NCBI RefSeq assembly: GCF_017255185.1
Contig: NZ_JAFKCZ010000005.1
Span: 310,001-374,000 of the forward strand
Origin: Parahaliea mediterranea
Lineage (GTDB): Bacteria > Pseudomonadota > Gammaproteobacteria > Pseudomonadales > Halieaceae
Reading direction: 5' to 3'
DNA length: 64,000 nt
In this document: piece by piece, positions 35,751 through 44,666 of the stretch
How positions within the stretch are numbered: position 1 is the first letter of the stretch
Layout: the number at the start of each line of letters is the position of its first letter
Notes under the pieces: generated by a model
What the model was told of the DNA's origin: nothing
Seen by the model: the letters and a program-made list of their open reading frames with translations, nothing else
The model's database searches: none
Made by a program: the position numbers and the translations under genes

Positions 35751-36443
35751 CTATTGCGCCCCGAGACCGCGCAACCTCGACAACACCGCATCCAGCCGCC
35801 GCGACTCGTCGTCCAGCCCCTCCCGCGCCAGTTGGCGCTCCAGCGGGTCCCCGTCGACGCGCTCGATGGCCTCCGCCATGCCCGCTTCCGCGGTGTCGCT
35901 GGCGGCGACGCCGCCGCTGATGTGCTCGCGGGTCTCGCGCAGCGTGGCCAGGTGCCCAGCGACGGTATCGCGGTAGCGCTCCACCACCTGGCAGCCGCCG
36001 CGGGCCACCTCCGAGGCCAATAACTGCACCTCGCGGCGGTGTTCGCGGATTTCGCTGCGCAACTTGCGCAGGGTCAGTTCCTCGTTGTCGATGCGCCCGC
36101 CCAGCGCGGCGAGGCGCCGGCGCAGGTCGACCAGGTGCGACTCGGTGGCGCGTATGTCCCGGGCCGCCAGTTGCAGCACTTCCTCCGAGCGCCGTTCGTG
36201 GGGAATGCCGCCGACCTCGGCCTCGCGCCGCGCGATGCGCTGCTCGCAGCCATCGATCTCGCGCTCCAGGTCCCGGCGGCTGGCGATCATGCCCGCCAGG
36301 CAGAGCCGGCGCCGCTCCAGCAGGTGCTCGGCGTCGGCGATCTCCTGGCGGTAGATGCGAATGGCGTTGGCGTTGGTGACGCGCTCGGCGCTCTCGCGGG
36401 CGCCGGCCCGCAGCAGGGTGTTCAATTTGCGAAACACATTCAT
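35751..36443 (-). CDS. PspA/IM30-family membrane-stress protein
   Basis: 230 residues, almost all helical and heptad-rich, starting MNVFRKLNTLLRAGARESAE, a short amphipathic membrane-binding helix. The order of charged heptads (QEIADAEHLLERRRLCLAGMIASRRDLEREI and onward) fits PspA/IM30 coiled-coil proteins that coat damaged inner membrane. Sequence is diverged from E. coli PspA. It lies 11 bp downstream of a YiaA/B-like membrane protein on the same strand, so they form a small operon. No PspF-type activator or sigma-54 promoter was recognised. An XRE regulator lies just upstream of the pair. Confidence 0.75.
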   Translation of the reverse strand: MNVFRKLNTLLRAGARESAERVTNANAIRIYRQEIADAEHLLERRRLCLAGMIASRRDLEREIDGCEQRIARREAEVGGIPHERRSEEVLQLAARDIRATESHLVDLRRRLAALGGRIDNEELTLRKLRSEIREHRREVQLLASEVARGGCQVVERYRDTVAGHLATLRETREHISGGVAASDTAEAGMAEAIERVDGDPLERQLAREGLDDESRRLDAVLSRLRGLGAQ

Positions 36444-36454
36444 GGTCTGGCCTC

Positions 36455-36730
36455 CTATTCGCTATCCATTTCGCGCAGGATCTTGTGCGTGCGCGCCTCG
36501 TTGATACGGTTATAGAGGCGGTCGGCCTCGTGCTTGTCGCGCGTGGTCTTGGACAGGGTGATGGTGGAGAACACCAGAAACAGCGAGCTGATCAGGAAGT
36601 AGCCCTTGACCACCAGTTCCCCGGGAATCATGTACACCCCGACGGCCGTGGCGGTCACCGCGATGCCAAAGGACAGCCGGACGAAAAAATCCCAGGCCGA
36701 GGTAGTGCTGCTCAGTTCGTATTGATCCAT
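36455..36730 (-). CDS. YiaA/YiaB-like inner-membrane protein
   Basis: 91 residues with two transmembrane helices (about 17-36 and 41-61). The pattern AWDFFVRLSFGIAVTATAVGVYMIPGEL, then VKGYFLISSLFLVFSTITLSKTTRDKHEADR, matches the YiaA/B two-helix domain, including the final K-x-x-RD. The function of this family is not established; members occur in membrane-stress contexts. It is the first gene of a two-gene unit with the PspA-like protein, which suggests it recruits or helps that protein at the membrane. Confidence 0.75.
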   Translation of the reverse strand: MDQYELSSTTSAWDFFVRLSFGIAVTATAVGVYMIPGELVVKGYFLISSLFLVFSTITLSKTTRDKHEADRLYNRINEARTHKILREMDSE

Positions 36731-36851
36731 GTCGAATCCTCCCGTGGTTGTCTCGACGCGGATCAGTATTGGCGGCGGGGAGGGCGGCGGACAACGCCGG
36801 CGCGCGAAGCGCTACCGCGCGCCACCGGCGGTAGCGCGGGGTGATACCGTG

Positions 36852-37595
36852 TTAGGAATCCCCGTCGGAACGCAATGGCGCGAAACCCGCGTAGCGCCAG
36901 TCGCGCAGCGCCAACACCGCGGTGTAGCCGTGGCGGTCGGGGAAGGGCAGGCCGCCGTCCTCGCGGTTGAGCTGGTCGAACTCCCGGGCCAGGCGTTCCA
37001 GCCGGCGGCGGAACTCGGCGTTGGAGGCGTCCGACAGCATGCCGTTGAGCACGATCAGGCTGTGTTCCTCGCGCTCGAAGTTGGCGGCGAAAAAGTCCTT
37101 CTGGATGGTCTTGAGGAAACGCTGCTGGATCGGCCCGCCCGGCAGCCAGCCGAAGTTGGGCGCCACCAGCAGCTTGATGCGGTTGTCCGCCTGCAGCTCG
37201 ATCAGGCGCAGGCGGTCCAGGCGCGCGAGCATCCGCACCAATTGGTGTTGGTCGAACACGTAGAAGGACAGGATGTCCTCGAAGCGCCAGCGATTGAGGA
37301 CGCAGACGGTGACCACCAGCAGCGCCAGGTCGTCGGCGATTTCCCGCTCCTGTGCCACCGTCAGCCGTTGCAGGCGGTCGTGACGCTGTTCCATCAACTG
37401 CACCAGATCGCCGAAATCCAGCGCGCAAAGCGCGCAGATACGGTCGATTTCCGCTATGGTGAATTCCTCGCGGGAGAACTTGCGTTTCACCGAGGACTCC
37501 GACAGCGACAGTGCCCGCGCCACCTGGGCGTAGTTGATGCGGGCGGCCTTCAGGGCGGCCTTGAGGGCCTCGACCAGGGCGCTGACCTGGGCCAT
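36852..37595 (-). CDS. XRE-type transcriptional regulator with C-terminal sensor-like domain
   Basis: 247 residues from ATG 37595; the longer frame to 37751 lacks a credible start. The N-terminus AALKAARINYAQVARALSLSESSVKRKFSREEFTIAEIDRICAL is an XRE/Cro-type helix-turn-helix. The C-terminal 150 residues are not recognised, but a segment (LVVTVCVLNRWRFEDILSFYVFDQHQLVRMLARLDRLRLIEL) resembles a winged-helix or ligand domain seen in similar regulators. It is divergent from the LplT-PlsC fusion and upstream of the YiaA/B-PspA unit on the same strand, so it may control either. Confidence 0.8.
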   Translation of the reverse strand: MAQVSALVEALKAALKAARINYAQVARALSLSESSVKRKFSREEFTIAEIDRICALCALDFGDLVQLMEQRHDRLQRLTVAQEREIADDLALLVVTVCVLNRWRFEDILSFYVFDQHQLVRMLARLDRLRLIELQADNRIKLLVAPNFGWLPGGPIQQRFLKTIQKDFFAANFEREEHSLIVLNGMLSDASNAEFRRRLERLAREFDQLNREDGGLPFPDRHGYTAVLALRDWRYAGFAPLRSDGDS

Positions 37596-37774
37596 GGGGT
37601 GACTCCTTGCGAATGCACCGCGATGCGGTGTGGTGAATAATCCCGTGCGACGAACGTCGGGTATCGCCAAATAGTACCAAAGGTGGCGGTAATCGCTACA
37701 GCTGGCGTACAGGTAGTAAATAGCGGGCCCGGGACATAGCCTGCGCGACAATTTCCGGCAAAGAGAACAAAGAC

Positions 37775-40700
37775 ATGAACAGCAACAAGAAGGGCTACTA
37801 CGCCTACCTGGCGGTGGTGTTCCTCAACGCCTTTGTCGATCTGGGGCACAAGATCGTGATCCAGAACGCCATCTTCAAGAGCTACGACGGCCAGCAGCAG
37901 GTGGTGCTGACCGCCATCGTCAACGGCCTGATCCTGCTGCCCTTTATCCTGCTGTTTTCACCGGCGGGCTTTCTCGCCGACCGCTTCGCCAAGCACCGCG
38001 TGATCCGCCATTCCGCGCTGGTGGCGGTGATCGCCACCGGCCTGATCACCTTCAGCTACTACCAGGGTTGGTTCTGGGCGGCCTTCGCCCTGACCCTGGC
38101 CCTGGCGGTGCAAAGCGCCATCTACAGCCCGGCCAAGTACGGCTATATCAAGGAGCTGGTGGGCGCCAGGAACCTGGCCTCGGCCAACGGCGCGGTGCAG
38201 GCGATCACCATCGCCGGCATCCTGCTCGGCACCCTGGTGTTCTCCATGGCCTTCGAGGCCCTGCTGAGCGGCGCCACGGCCGCCGGCCCGGGGGAGATCA
38301 TGCACCACATCGCGCCTATTGGCTGGGTGTTGGTCGCCCTCGCGCTGGTGGAATGGCTGGCGACGGCGCTGCTGCCGGCCCGCCGCCAGGGCGCGCCGGA
38401 CAACCGCTTCGAACTGAAGCGTTACGCCCGGCTCGACTACCTGCGGCGCAACCTGAAGGTGCTGTCCGAGCGCAATGCCATCTGGCTTTCCATCATCGGC
38501 CTCGCCACCTTCTGGGCTATTTCCCAGGTGATGCTGGCGGCCTTCCCGGCCTTTGCCAAGGAGTCCCTGGGGGTCACCAACACGGTGGTGATCCAGGGGG
38601 TCCTGGCCTGCTCCGGTATCGGTATCGTGCTGGGCTCGATGATCGCCGGCCGCGCCTCGCGCAACTACATCGAGACCGGTTTCATTCCGGTGGGGGCGCT
38701 GGGGATTGCCATCGGTATCGCGATCTTGCCGGGGCTGGGCGGCGCCGTCGCCATGGGCCTGGCCTTCCTGTTCGTGGGCCTGATGGGCGGCCTGTTCATC
38801 GTGCCGTTGAATTCGCTGATCCAGTTCCAGGCGCGCCGGGAGCAGCTGGGCACGGTGCTGGCGGGCAACAACTGGGTGCAGAACGTGGCGATGATGACCG
38901 CCCTGGCCCTGACCGTGGTTTTCGCCACCGTGGGTATCGACAGCGTGGGCCTGTTCTACATACTCACCGGGGTCGCCGTGATCGGCACCGGCTACACGGT
39001 GCGCAAGCTGCCGCACTCCCTGGCGCGCCTGCTGGTGATGGCCATCCTCAAGCGCCGCTACAAGGTGGAGGTGATCGGTTTCGACAACCTGCCGCAGTCC
39101 GGCGCCACCCTGTTGCTGGGCAACCACATCTCCTGGATCGACTGGGCGCTGGTGCAGATCGCCTGCCCGCGGCCCATCCGTTTCGTGATGCTGCGGCGCA
39201 TCTACGACACCTGGTACCTCAAGCCGCTGCTGAAGGCCTTCGGCGTGGTACCCATCGCCGCCGGCCAGAGCGAGGAGGCCCTGCGCACCATCAACGGCCT
39301 GCTCAAGGCCGGGGAGTGCGTGTGCCTGTTCCCCGAGGGGGCGATCAGCCGCAACGGCCACCTGGGCAAATTCCACACCGGTTACGAGCGCACCCTGGAG
39401 GGCGTGGAGGACGGGGTCATCGTGCCCTTTTACCTCCACGGCCTGTGGGGCAGCAGCCTGTCCCGGGCCGACGAGGGCCTGCGGGTGGCCCGCGCCCCGG
39501 ATTTCCGCCGCGATTTGATCGTCGCCTTCGGCGAGTCGCTGCCGCTGCAAACCGGGGCCAAGGCCCTGAAGCAGAAGGTCATCGAACTGTCGCTGCGGGC
39601 CTGGCAGGCCTACAGCGAGGAGCTGGAAACGGTGCCGCTGGCCTTCCTGCGCACCGCCAAACGCCGCGGGGCGGAGCTGGCCTGTGCCGACGCCAGCGGC
39701 GAATCCCTGGGCGCCGCGGCGCTGGCCGTCGCGGCGGCGCGGGTGGCCGGCGGCCTGCCGGGGCGCAAGCCCGGCCGGTTGGGTGTGTTGTTGCCGCCCG
39801 GGCCGGACGCCGCCGTCGCGGTGCTCGCCGCCCTGTGGCGCGGATATACCGTGGTGCCCCTGGACCCGGCGCGCCCGGACACCTGGGAGCCCCGGGCACG
39901 GGCGGCGGGCATCGACCGGGTGCTGAGTACCCGCGCGATAGCGGAAGCCGCCGAATCCGCCGGCGAGGCGCTGTCCGGCAGCCAGTGGCTGTGGCTCGAC
40001 GAGCTGCGGGCGACGGGCTCCGGTTGGTGGCGGCAGTGGCAGTTCCGCCTGCTACCCGGCAGCCTGTTCCACCGGCTGCTGGGCGGCAAGGCCAGTGGCG
40101 GGGCGCCGGCGGTGGTGCTGTTCGACGAGCGCGAGCGGCCGGTGGTCCTGTCCCACCGCAACCTCATGGCCAACTGCAAGCAGCTGTCGGACGTCCTCAA
40201 CACCCGGGTCGACGATGTGCTGCTGGGCAGCCGGGCCATCGATCACCCGGACGGTTTTGTGCTGGGGACCGTGATGCCCCTGGTGGAGGGCATCCCGGTG
40301 GTCGCGCAGGCCGATCGCGACGACGTGCTGTCGCTGGCCCGGGCCGCGGCGCGTTTCGAGGCCACATTGCTGCCGGTGATGCCAGGGCAATTACAGGCCC
40401 TGGCCGCGGAGCCGGCGGCGCATCCCCTGATGCTGGCGTCATTGCGCATGGTGGTGTGTACCGGGGGGCCGGTGGCGCCGGCGCTGCGCGAGGCCTTCGA
40501 GCTGCGTTTCGGGCGGCGCGTGTACGAGGGCCTCGGCGGTCCCGCCACCACCGCCCTGGCCACGCTGAATATCCCCGACGCCCTGGACCTCAAGGACTGG
40601 AAGGTGCAGCAGGGCGACCTGCCCGGCAGCGCCGGCATGCCCCTGCCGGGCACCAGCCTGCGCATCGTCGATGCGCGGACCGGGACGGAGCGGCCCCTGG

Positions 40701-40915
40701 GCGAGGAGGGCGAGTTGTGGATCGGTGGCTCCCAGGTGATGGCGGGACCGGCGGACGAGGACGCCGGCGCGGTGAGCACCGACGACAGCGGCCTGCGCTG
40801 GCTGAACACGGGCTTGCGCGCGCGCCTGAACGAAGAGGGCTTCTTGCTGCTCGCCGACGGACAGGCCGGCGCCTTGGCTAGTCCGGAGGCGGCAGCTCAG
40901 CCGGAACCGGCATGA
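37775..40915 (+). CDS. LplT-PlsC-acyl-ACP-synthetase-like fusion (Aas-type), adenylation domain degenerate
   Basis: 1046 residues. Residues 1 to about 400 form an MFS-type lysophospholipid flippase like LplT. Residues about 430-620 form a PlsC acyltransferase: LGNHISWIDWAL with HX4D (His451, Asp456) and CLFPEGAISRNGHLG. The rest resembles an AMP-binding acyl-ACP synthetase, but key elements are missing. The P-loop is replaced by LFDERERPVVLSHRN, the usual TGD motif reads LNTGLRARL, and the protein ends after LLLADG without the C-terminal lid domain. In E. coli LplT and Aas recycle lysophospholipids. Here flipping and acyl transfer look intact while acyl activation looks lost. There is no frameshift evidence; the stop overlaps the next, convergent gene by 38 bp. 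Confidence 0.85.
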   Translation: MNSNKKGYYAYLAVVFLNAFVDLGHKIVIQNAIFKSYDGQQQVVLTAIVNGLILLPFILLFSPAGFLADRFAKHRVIRHSALVAVIATGLITFSYYQGWFWAAFALTLALAVQSAIYSPAKYGYIKELVGARNLASANGAVQAITIAGILLGTLVFSMAFEALLSGATAAGPGEIMHHIAPIGWVLVALALVEWLATALLPARRQGAPDNRFELKRYARLDYLRRNLKVLSERNAIWLSIIGLATFWAISQVMLAAFPAFAKESLGVTNTVVIQGVLACSGIGIVLGSMIAGRASRNYIETGFIPVGALGIAIGIAILPGLGGAVAMGLAFLFVGLMGGLFIVPLNSLIQFQARREQLGTVLAGNNWVQNVAMMTALALTVVFATVGIDSVGLFYILTGVAVIGTGYTVRKLPHSLARLLVMAILKRRYKVEVIGFDNLPQSGATLLLGNHISWIDWALVQIACPRPIRFVMLRRIYDTWYLKPLLKAFGVVPIAAGQSEEALRTINGLLKAGECVCLFPEGAISRNGHLGKFHTGYERTLEGVEDGVIVPFYLHGLWGSSLSRADEGLRVARAPDFRRDLIVAFGESLPLQTGAKALKQKVIELSLRAWQAYSEELETVPLAFLRTAKRRGAELACADASGESLGAAALAVAAARVAGGLPGRKPGRLGVLLPPGPDAAVAVLAALWRGYTVVPLDPARPDTWEPRARAAGIDRVLSTRAIAEAAESAGEALSGSQWLWLDELRATGSGWWRQWQFRLLPGSLFHRLLGGKASGGAPAVVLFDERERPVVLSHRNLMANCKQLSDVLNTRVDDVLLGSRAIDHPDGFVLGTVMPLVEGIPVVAQADRDDVLSLARAAARFEATLLPVMPGQLQALAAEPAAHPLMLASLRMVVCTGGPVAPALREAFELRFGRRVYEGLGGPATTALATLNIPDALDLKDWKVQQGDLPGSAGMPLPGTSLRIVDARTGTERPLGEEGELWIGGSQVMAGPADEDAGAVSTDDSGLRWLNTGLRARLNEEGFLLLADGQAGALASPEAAAQPEPA

Positions 40916-41741
40916 ACACCCCGGTGTGGCGGCTGAGTACCTCCTCGGTCTCGGCCTCCACGTCGAGGATTTTGTGGGGCCACCAGGTCAGGTTGGCGCC
41001 CACATAGCCGTTCAGTACCACCGGAATGGCAAAATAGCGCGTCTCGGTGGTGTTGCTGCGCAGGTAGTCGTCGTCCGCGCCCATCTCGTCTTCGTAGACA
41101 TAGGTGCGGGTTTCGCGCCGGTCCTTGCCGTAGTCGTTGGGGTTGGATTTCACCGGTACCCGCTCTCCCTCGCGGTTTTTCGCGGTCAGGGTCACCACCC
41201 GGCGCAGGTCCTTGTCGATTTCCACCTTGGCGAAGTGCATGCCCTGGGTCCGGTTTTCCATCAGCGACAGGGTCAACTCCGGGGCCTTGTTCTCGGTGAT
41301 GTTGCGCGGGCAGCGGCCGGCGTCGAAGGCAAAGGTCGCGGTGGTGACCCGGTAGGCATCGCCGCTGTCCTTGCCCTTGCCTTCCGCGGATTCCAGCGAT
41401 TCCAGCGCGCCGATGTCGCTGTGGCAGTATTTGCCCAGCAGGTCGAAAGGCGGCGCGTCGGGGGTTCGGTGGAAGCTGATTCGCAGCCGGTCGCCGTCGA
41501 TGCCGAGCTTGAGGTAGATGTCCTTCAGCGGGTCGCCGTGGGTGTCGCAGTCGCGGCAGGGGTTGACGTTCATGTCGTCCAGCGGCGTGGCGGTGACGGC
41601 GGTGTCGAAGGCGCCCTGGTAGAAGCCCAGGAAGGGTGCCAGGCGCTGTTGTTCCCGGCTGTTTAAGGTATCCCCCGCCAGGGCGGCGGCGCCGGAGGAC
41701 GCGGCGGCGAGGGCCGCCAGTAGTGGGATGATGTGTTTCAT
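40878..41741 (-). CDS. unknown secreted protein
   Basis: 287 residues, not recognised. A signal peptide (MKHIIPLLAALAAASSGAAALAG) is followed by a beta-rich domain. A CxxC (NPCRDCDTHGD) near residue 63 and further Cys in GKYCHSD and GRCPRN could form disulfides. No catalytic motif or membrane anchor is seen. Its 3' end overlaps the convergent LplT-PlsC fusion by 38 bp. The two may be unrelated. Confidence 0.65.
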   Translation of the reverse strand: MKHIIPLLAALAAASSGAAALAGDTLNSREQQRLAPFLGFYQGAFDTAVTATPLDDMNVNPCRDCDTHGDPLKDIYLKLGIDGDRLRISFHRTPDAPPFDLLGKYCHSDIGALESLESAEGKGKDSGDAYRVTTATFAFDAGRCPRNITENKAPELTLSLMENRTQGMHFAKVEIDKDLRRVVTLTAKNREGERVPVKSNPNDYGKDRRETRTYVYEDEMGADDDYLRSNTTETRYFAIPVVLNGYVGANLTWWPHKILDVEAETEEVLSRHTGVFMPVPAELPPPD

Positions 41742-42002
41742 GCCTTGTTCCCGTCGCTTGCGTCGCTGTCATTGTAGCGGCTGCTCAATATGGGCTCAGA
41801 CCCCGGCGGCCGCGCAATGTTCAAAGCGTCGCCAGTCGGCCCCTGCGCGCCCTTGTCGAAAACTACGGTTTTATTGCCTAAAACCGGCGCTGTGCCGGGT
41901 TTGGTGCGGATCGGGCAAGTCAGCCGCCGGCCAGTTGCCTATACTGTGGGGCCAGTGCCGCGGCGTCCGAGATTTGCCCCGGTCGCAGTCAGGAGATCAC
42001 CC

Positions 42003-42461
42003 ATGCCCGAACTGAAAATCAATGGCGAAGTCCACGCGGTGGACGTCGACGCCGATACGCCGCTGTTATGGATACTGCGGGACGAGTTAGGCCTCACCGG
42101 CACCAAGTACGGTTGCGGTATCGCCCAGTGCGGCGCCTGCACCGTGCACTTGGACGGGCAGGCCATCCGCTCCTGCTCGATGCCCGCCCAGGCGCTGGAG
42201 AACAGGGACATCCTCACCATCGAAGGCCTCGATTCGCGGGTTGCCCGCGCGGTGCAGGAGGCCTGGATTCGCCTCGACGTGGTGCAGTGCGGCTACTGCC
42301 AGTCCGGCCAGATCATGTCCGCCGTGGCCTTGCTGGAGAGCAACCCCGCACCCAGCGACGATGAGATCGACAGCGCCATGAGCGGCAATATCTGCCGCTG
42401 TGCCACTTATCAGCGTATTCGCGCGGCCATCCACGCGGCCGCCGATACGCTCGCCGCATAA
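42003..42461 (+). CDS. (2Fe-2S) subunit of a molybdenum hydroxylase (IorA-like)
   Basis: 152 residues. Small iron-sulfur subunit that carries electrons away from the molybdenum site. The plant-ferredoxin-type cluster ligands are Cys38, Cys43, Cys46 and Cys58 ([17 protein letters not shown]). The second cluster uses Cys96, Cys99 (QCGYCQSGQ), Cys131 and Cys133 ([11 protein letters not shown]). All eight cysteines are present. It starts [13 protein letters not shown] at 42003; an upstream extension in frame is not family-like. It is followed after 11 bp by the large subunit, as in isoquinoline 1-oxidoreductase-type enzymes. Confidence 0.92.
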   Translation: MPELKINGEVHAVDVDADTPLLWILRDELGLTGTKYGCGIAQCGACTVHLDGQAIRSCSMPAQALENRDILTIEGLDSRVARAVQEAWIRLDVVQCGYCQSGQIMSAVALLESNPAPSDDEIDSAMSGNICRCATYQRIRAAIHAAADTLAA

Positions 42462-42472
42462 GGAGGTCGACC

Positions 42473-44635
42473 ATGAAAGCTTCGCCATCCACAGCCACCA
42501 CCGGTGGTCTTTCCCGTCGCACCTTCCTGCAGTCCACCGCCCTGGGCGGGCTGATGCTGGGCCTGCAATTGCCCCTGGCCGGGCGAGTCCGGGCGGCGGC
42601 GGAATTCGCCCCCAACGCCTTCGTGCGCATCGCCCCGGACGACACGGTCACCCTGATTATCAAACACTTCGAGATGGGCCAGGGTAGCACCACCGGCCTG
42701 GTGACCTTACTCGCCGAGGAACTCGACGCCGACATCGAGCGCGTGGCCATCGAGTACGCCCCGGCCAATGCCCAGCTCTACGGCAACGCGCTGCTGGGTG
42801 GCGCCCAGGGCACCGGCGGCTCCAGCGCCATGGCCGATTCCTGGACCAAGATGCGCCGCGCCGGCGCCACCGCCCGGGCGATGCTGGTGCAGGCGGCGGC
42901 GCAACGCTGGCGGGTGCCCGCGGCTGAGATCGCGGTGTCCCGCGGCGTGGTGTCCGCCGGAAACCGGCGCGCCACTTTCGGCGAGCTGGCCGCGGCGGCG
43001 GCCGAGGTGCCCGTGCCCGAGACCGTGTCGCTCAAAGCCCCCGGGGATTTCATCTACATTGGCCGGGAATCCACCCGCCGGGTGGATTCCCGCGCCAAAT
43101 CCACCGGCACCGCCACCTTCACTATCGATGTGCGACTGCCGGAGTTGCTGACCGCGGTGATCGCCTGGCCGCCGGCCTTCGGCGCCACCCTGAAGTCCTA
43201 CAAGGCCGACAAGGCGCTGCAGGTCAAGGGCGTGGTCGATGTGGTGGAAATCCCCGAGGGGGTGGCGGTGGTGGCCGAGGGCATGTGGCCGGCGATCAAG
43301 GGCCGGCGGGCGCTGGAACTGGATTGGGACACCGCGCGGGCGGGCCCGGCCTCCAGCGAGGCGCTGTATGCCGAGTACGAGGCCCTGGCCGACCAGCCGG
43401 GCCAGGCGGTGGTGGCCAGCGACGACACCGCGCCGCGGCTGGCAAAGGCCGCGCGCAAGGTTACCGCGACCTACCACTTCCCCTACCTGGCCCACGCCGC
43501 CATGGAGCCGATGAACTGCGTGGCCTGGCTGCACGACGGTCGTTTGGAAACCTGGTCGGGGCACCAGTTTCCCTCCATCGATCACCCCTCCGCCGCCCGC
43601 GCGGCGGGCCTGGAGACCTCGCAGGTCACCCTGCACACCCTGGTGTCCGGCGGCAGTTTCGGGCGCCGGGCCAACCCCTGGGCGGACTTCACCGTGGCCG
43701 CGGTGCAGGTGGCGAAGGCGCTCAAGGACAAACACGGTTGGGAGCGCCCGGTGCGCATGCAGATGACCCGGGAGGACGACACCCGCGCCGGGCAGTACCG
43801 CCCGCTGTACGTGCACAAGGCCGAGATCGGCCTGGACGCCAACGGCGCGCTCAGTGCCTGGCGGCACGCCATCGTCGGGCAGTCGATCATGGCCGGCGCG
43901 GGCATGTTGCGGGACGGGCAGGTCGACGAGTCCAGTGTGGAGGGTGTGGAGCCCACGCCCTACAGCATTCCCGCCCACAGCGTGGCACTGCACTCCCCGG
44001 CGCAGCCGGTGCGGCCCCTGTGGTGGCGCTCGGTGGGTCATACCCACACCGCCTTCGCCGTGGAGACGCTGATGGATGAACTGGCGGAGGCCGCCGGCAA
44101 GGACCCGGTGGCCTTTCGCCTGGCGCTGCTGGACGGGGATCCGCGCATGGCGGGTGTCCTGAAACGGGTTGCCGAGGAAGGTAACTGGGGCCGGGAGCTG
44201 CCGGAGGGCCGCGCCCAGGGCATCGCCGTGCACTACTCCTTCCGCTCCTATGTCGCCCAGCTGGTGGAGGTCAGCCTGCGGGCGGATGGCCTGCCGCGGG
44301 TGCACAAGGTGCACTGCGCGGTGGACTGCGGCGTGGCCATCAACCCGGACCAGGTGGCGGCGCAGATGGAGGGCGGCATCGGCTTCGCCCTCGCCGGCGC
44401 GCTCTACGGCGAGATCGATATCGAGCAGGGCGAGGCCAAACAGAGCAACTTCCACGACTACCGGGTGCTGCGCATCGACGAGATGCCCGAGGTGGCGGTG
44501 CACATCGTCGACTCCCGCCTCGACCCCACCGGGGTGGGCGAGCCGGGGGTGCCGCCGCTGGCGCCGGCGGTGGCCAACGCCATGTACCGCCTGAGCGGCA
44601 AGCGGGTGCGGCGCTTGCCTTTCGCGGCCGCCTGA
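42473..44635 (+). CDS. molybdopterin-binding large subunit of aldehyde/isoquinoline oxidoreductase (IorB-like)
   Basis: 720 residues. ATG with AAGGAGG upstream. A Tat signal is visible (GLSRRTFLQSTALGGLML), so the enzyme is exported folded to the periplasm. The catalytic subunit binds the molybdenum-cytosine-dinucleotide cofactor. Motifs include FEMGQGSTTGL, GGAQGTGGSSAM, LVSGGSFGRRANPW, VGHTHTAFAVETLMDELA and the late GVGEPGVPPLAPAVANA, which holds the conserved Glu. It hydroxylates an aldehyde or N-heterocycle. No cytochrome or XdhC-type maturation gene sits beside it. The substrate cannot be given from sequence. Confidence 0.9.
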   Translation: MKASPSTATTGGLSRRTFLQSTALGGLMLGLQLPLAGRVRAAAEFAPNAFVRIAPDDTVTLIIKHFEMGQGSTTGLVTLLAEELDADIERVAIEYAPANAQLYGNALLGGAQGTGGSSAMADSWTKMRRAGATARAMLVQAAAQRWRVPAAEIAVSRGVVSAGNRRATFGELAAAAAEVPVPETVSLKAPGDFIYIGRESTRRVDSRAKSTGTATFTIDVRLPELLTAVIAWPPAFGATLKSYKADKALQVKGVVDVVEIPEGVAVVAEGMWPAIKGRRALELDWDTARAGPASSEALYAEYEALADQPGQAVVASDDTAPRLAKAARKVTATYHFPYLAHAAMEPMNCVAWLHDGRLETWSGHQFPSIDHPSAARAAGLETSQVTLHTLVSGGSFGRRANPWADFTVAAVQVAKALKDKHGWERPVRMQMTREDDTRAGQYRPLYVHKAEIGLDANGALSAWRHAIVGQSIMAGAGMLRDGQVDESSVEGVEPTPYSIPAHSVALHSPAQPVRPLWWRSVGHTHTAFAVETLMDELAEAAGKDPVAFRLALLDGDPRMAGVLKRVAEEGNWGRELPEGRAQGIAVHYSFRSYVAQLVEVSLRADGLPRVHKVHCAVDCGVAINPDQVAAQMEGGIGFALAGALYGEIDIEQGEAKQSNFHDYRVLRIDEMPEVAVHIVDSRLDPTGVGEPGVPPLAPAVANAMYRLSGKRVRRLPFAAA

Positions 44636-44645
44636 GCGGCGGCCG
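44625..44645 (+). terminator. hairpin over the IorB-like stop codon
   Basis: CGGCCGCC, loop TGAGC, GGCGGCCG: 8-bp perfect stem whose loop contains the stop. It lies between convergent genes 31 bp apart. There is no T-run. Confidence 0.4.
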
Positions 44646-44666
44646 TCCCGATGCGCGGAGCCGGCG

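Noticed and set aside
35570-35791. 73-codon minus-strand frame in the repeat cluster
   Set aside because: The peptide simply translates the repeats (SNEFDPTRT occurs twice) and has no ribosome-binding site.
39600-40915. Frameshift as explanation for the degenerate adenylation domain
   Set aside because: The frame keeps normal codon use and recognisable alignment positions throughout. Other frames do not supply the missing motifs, and the next gene lies on the opposite strand.
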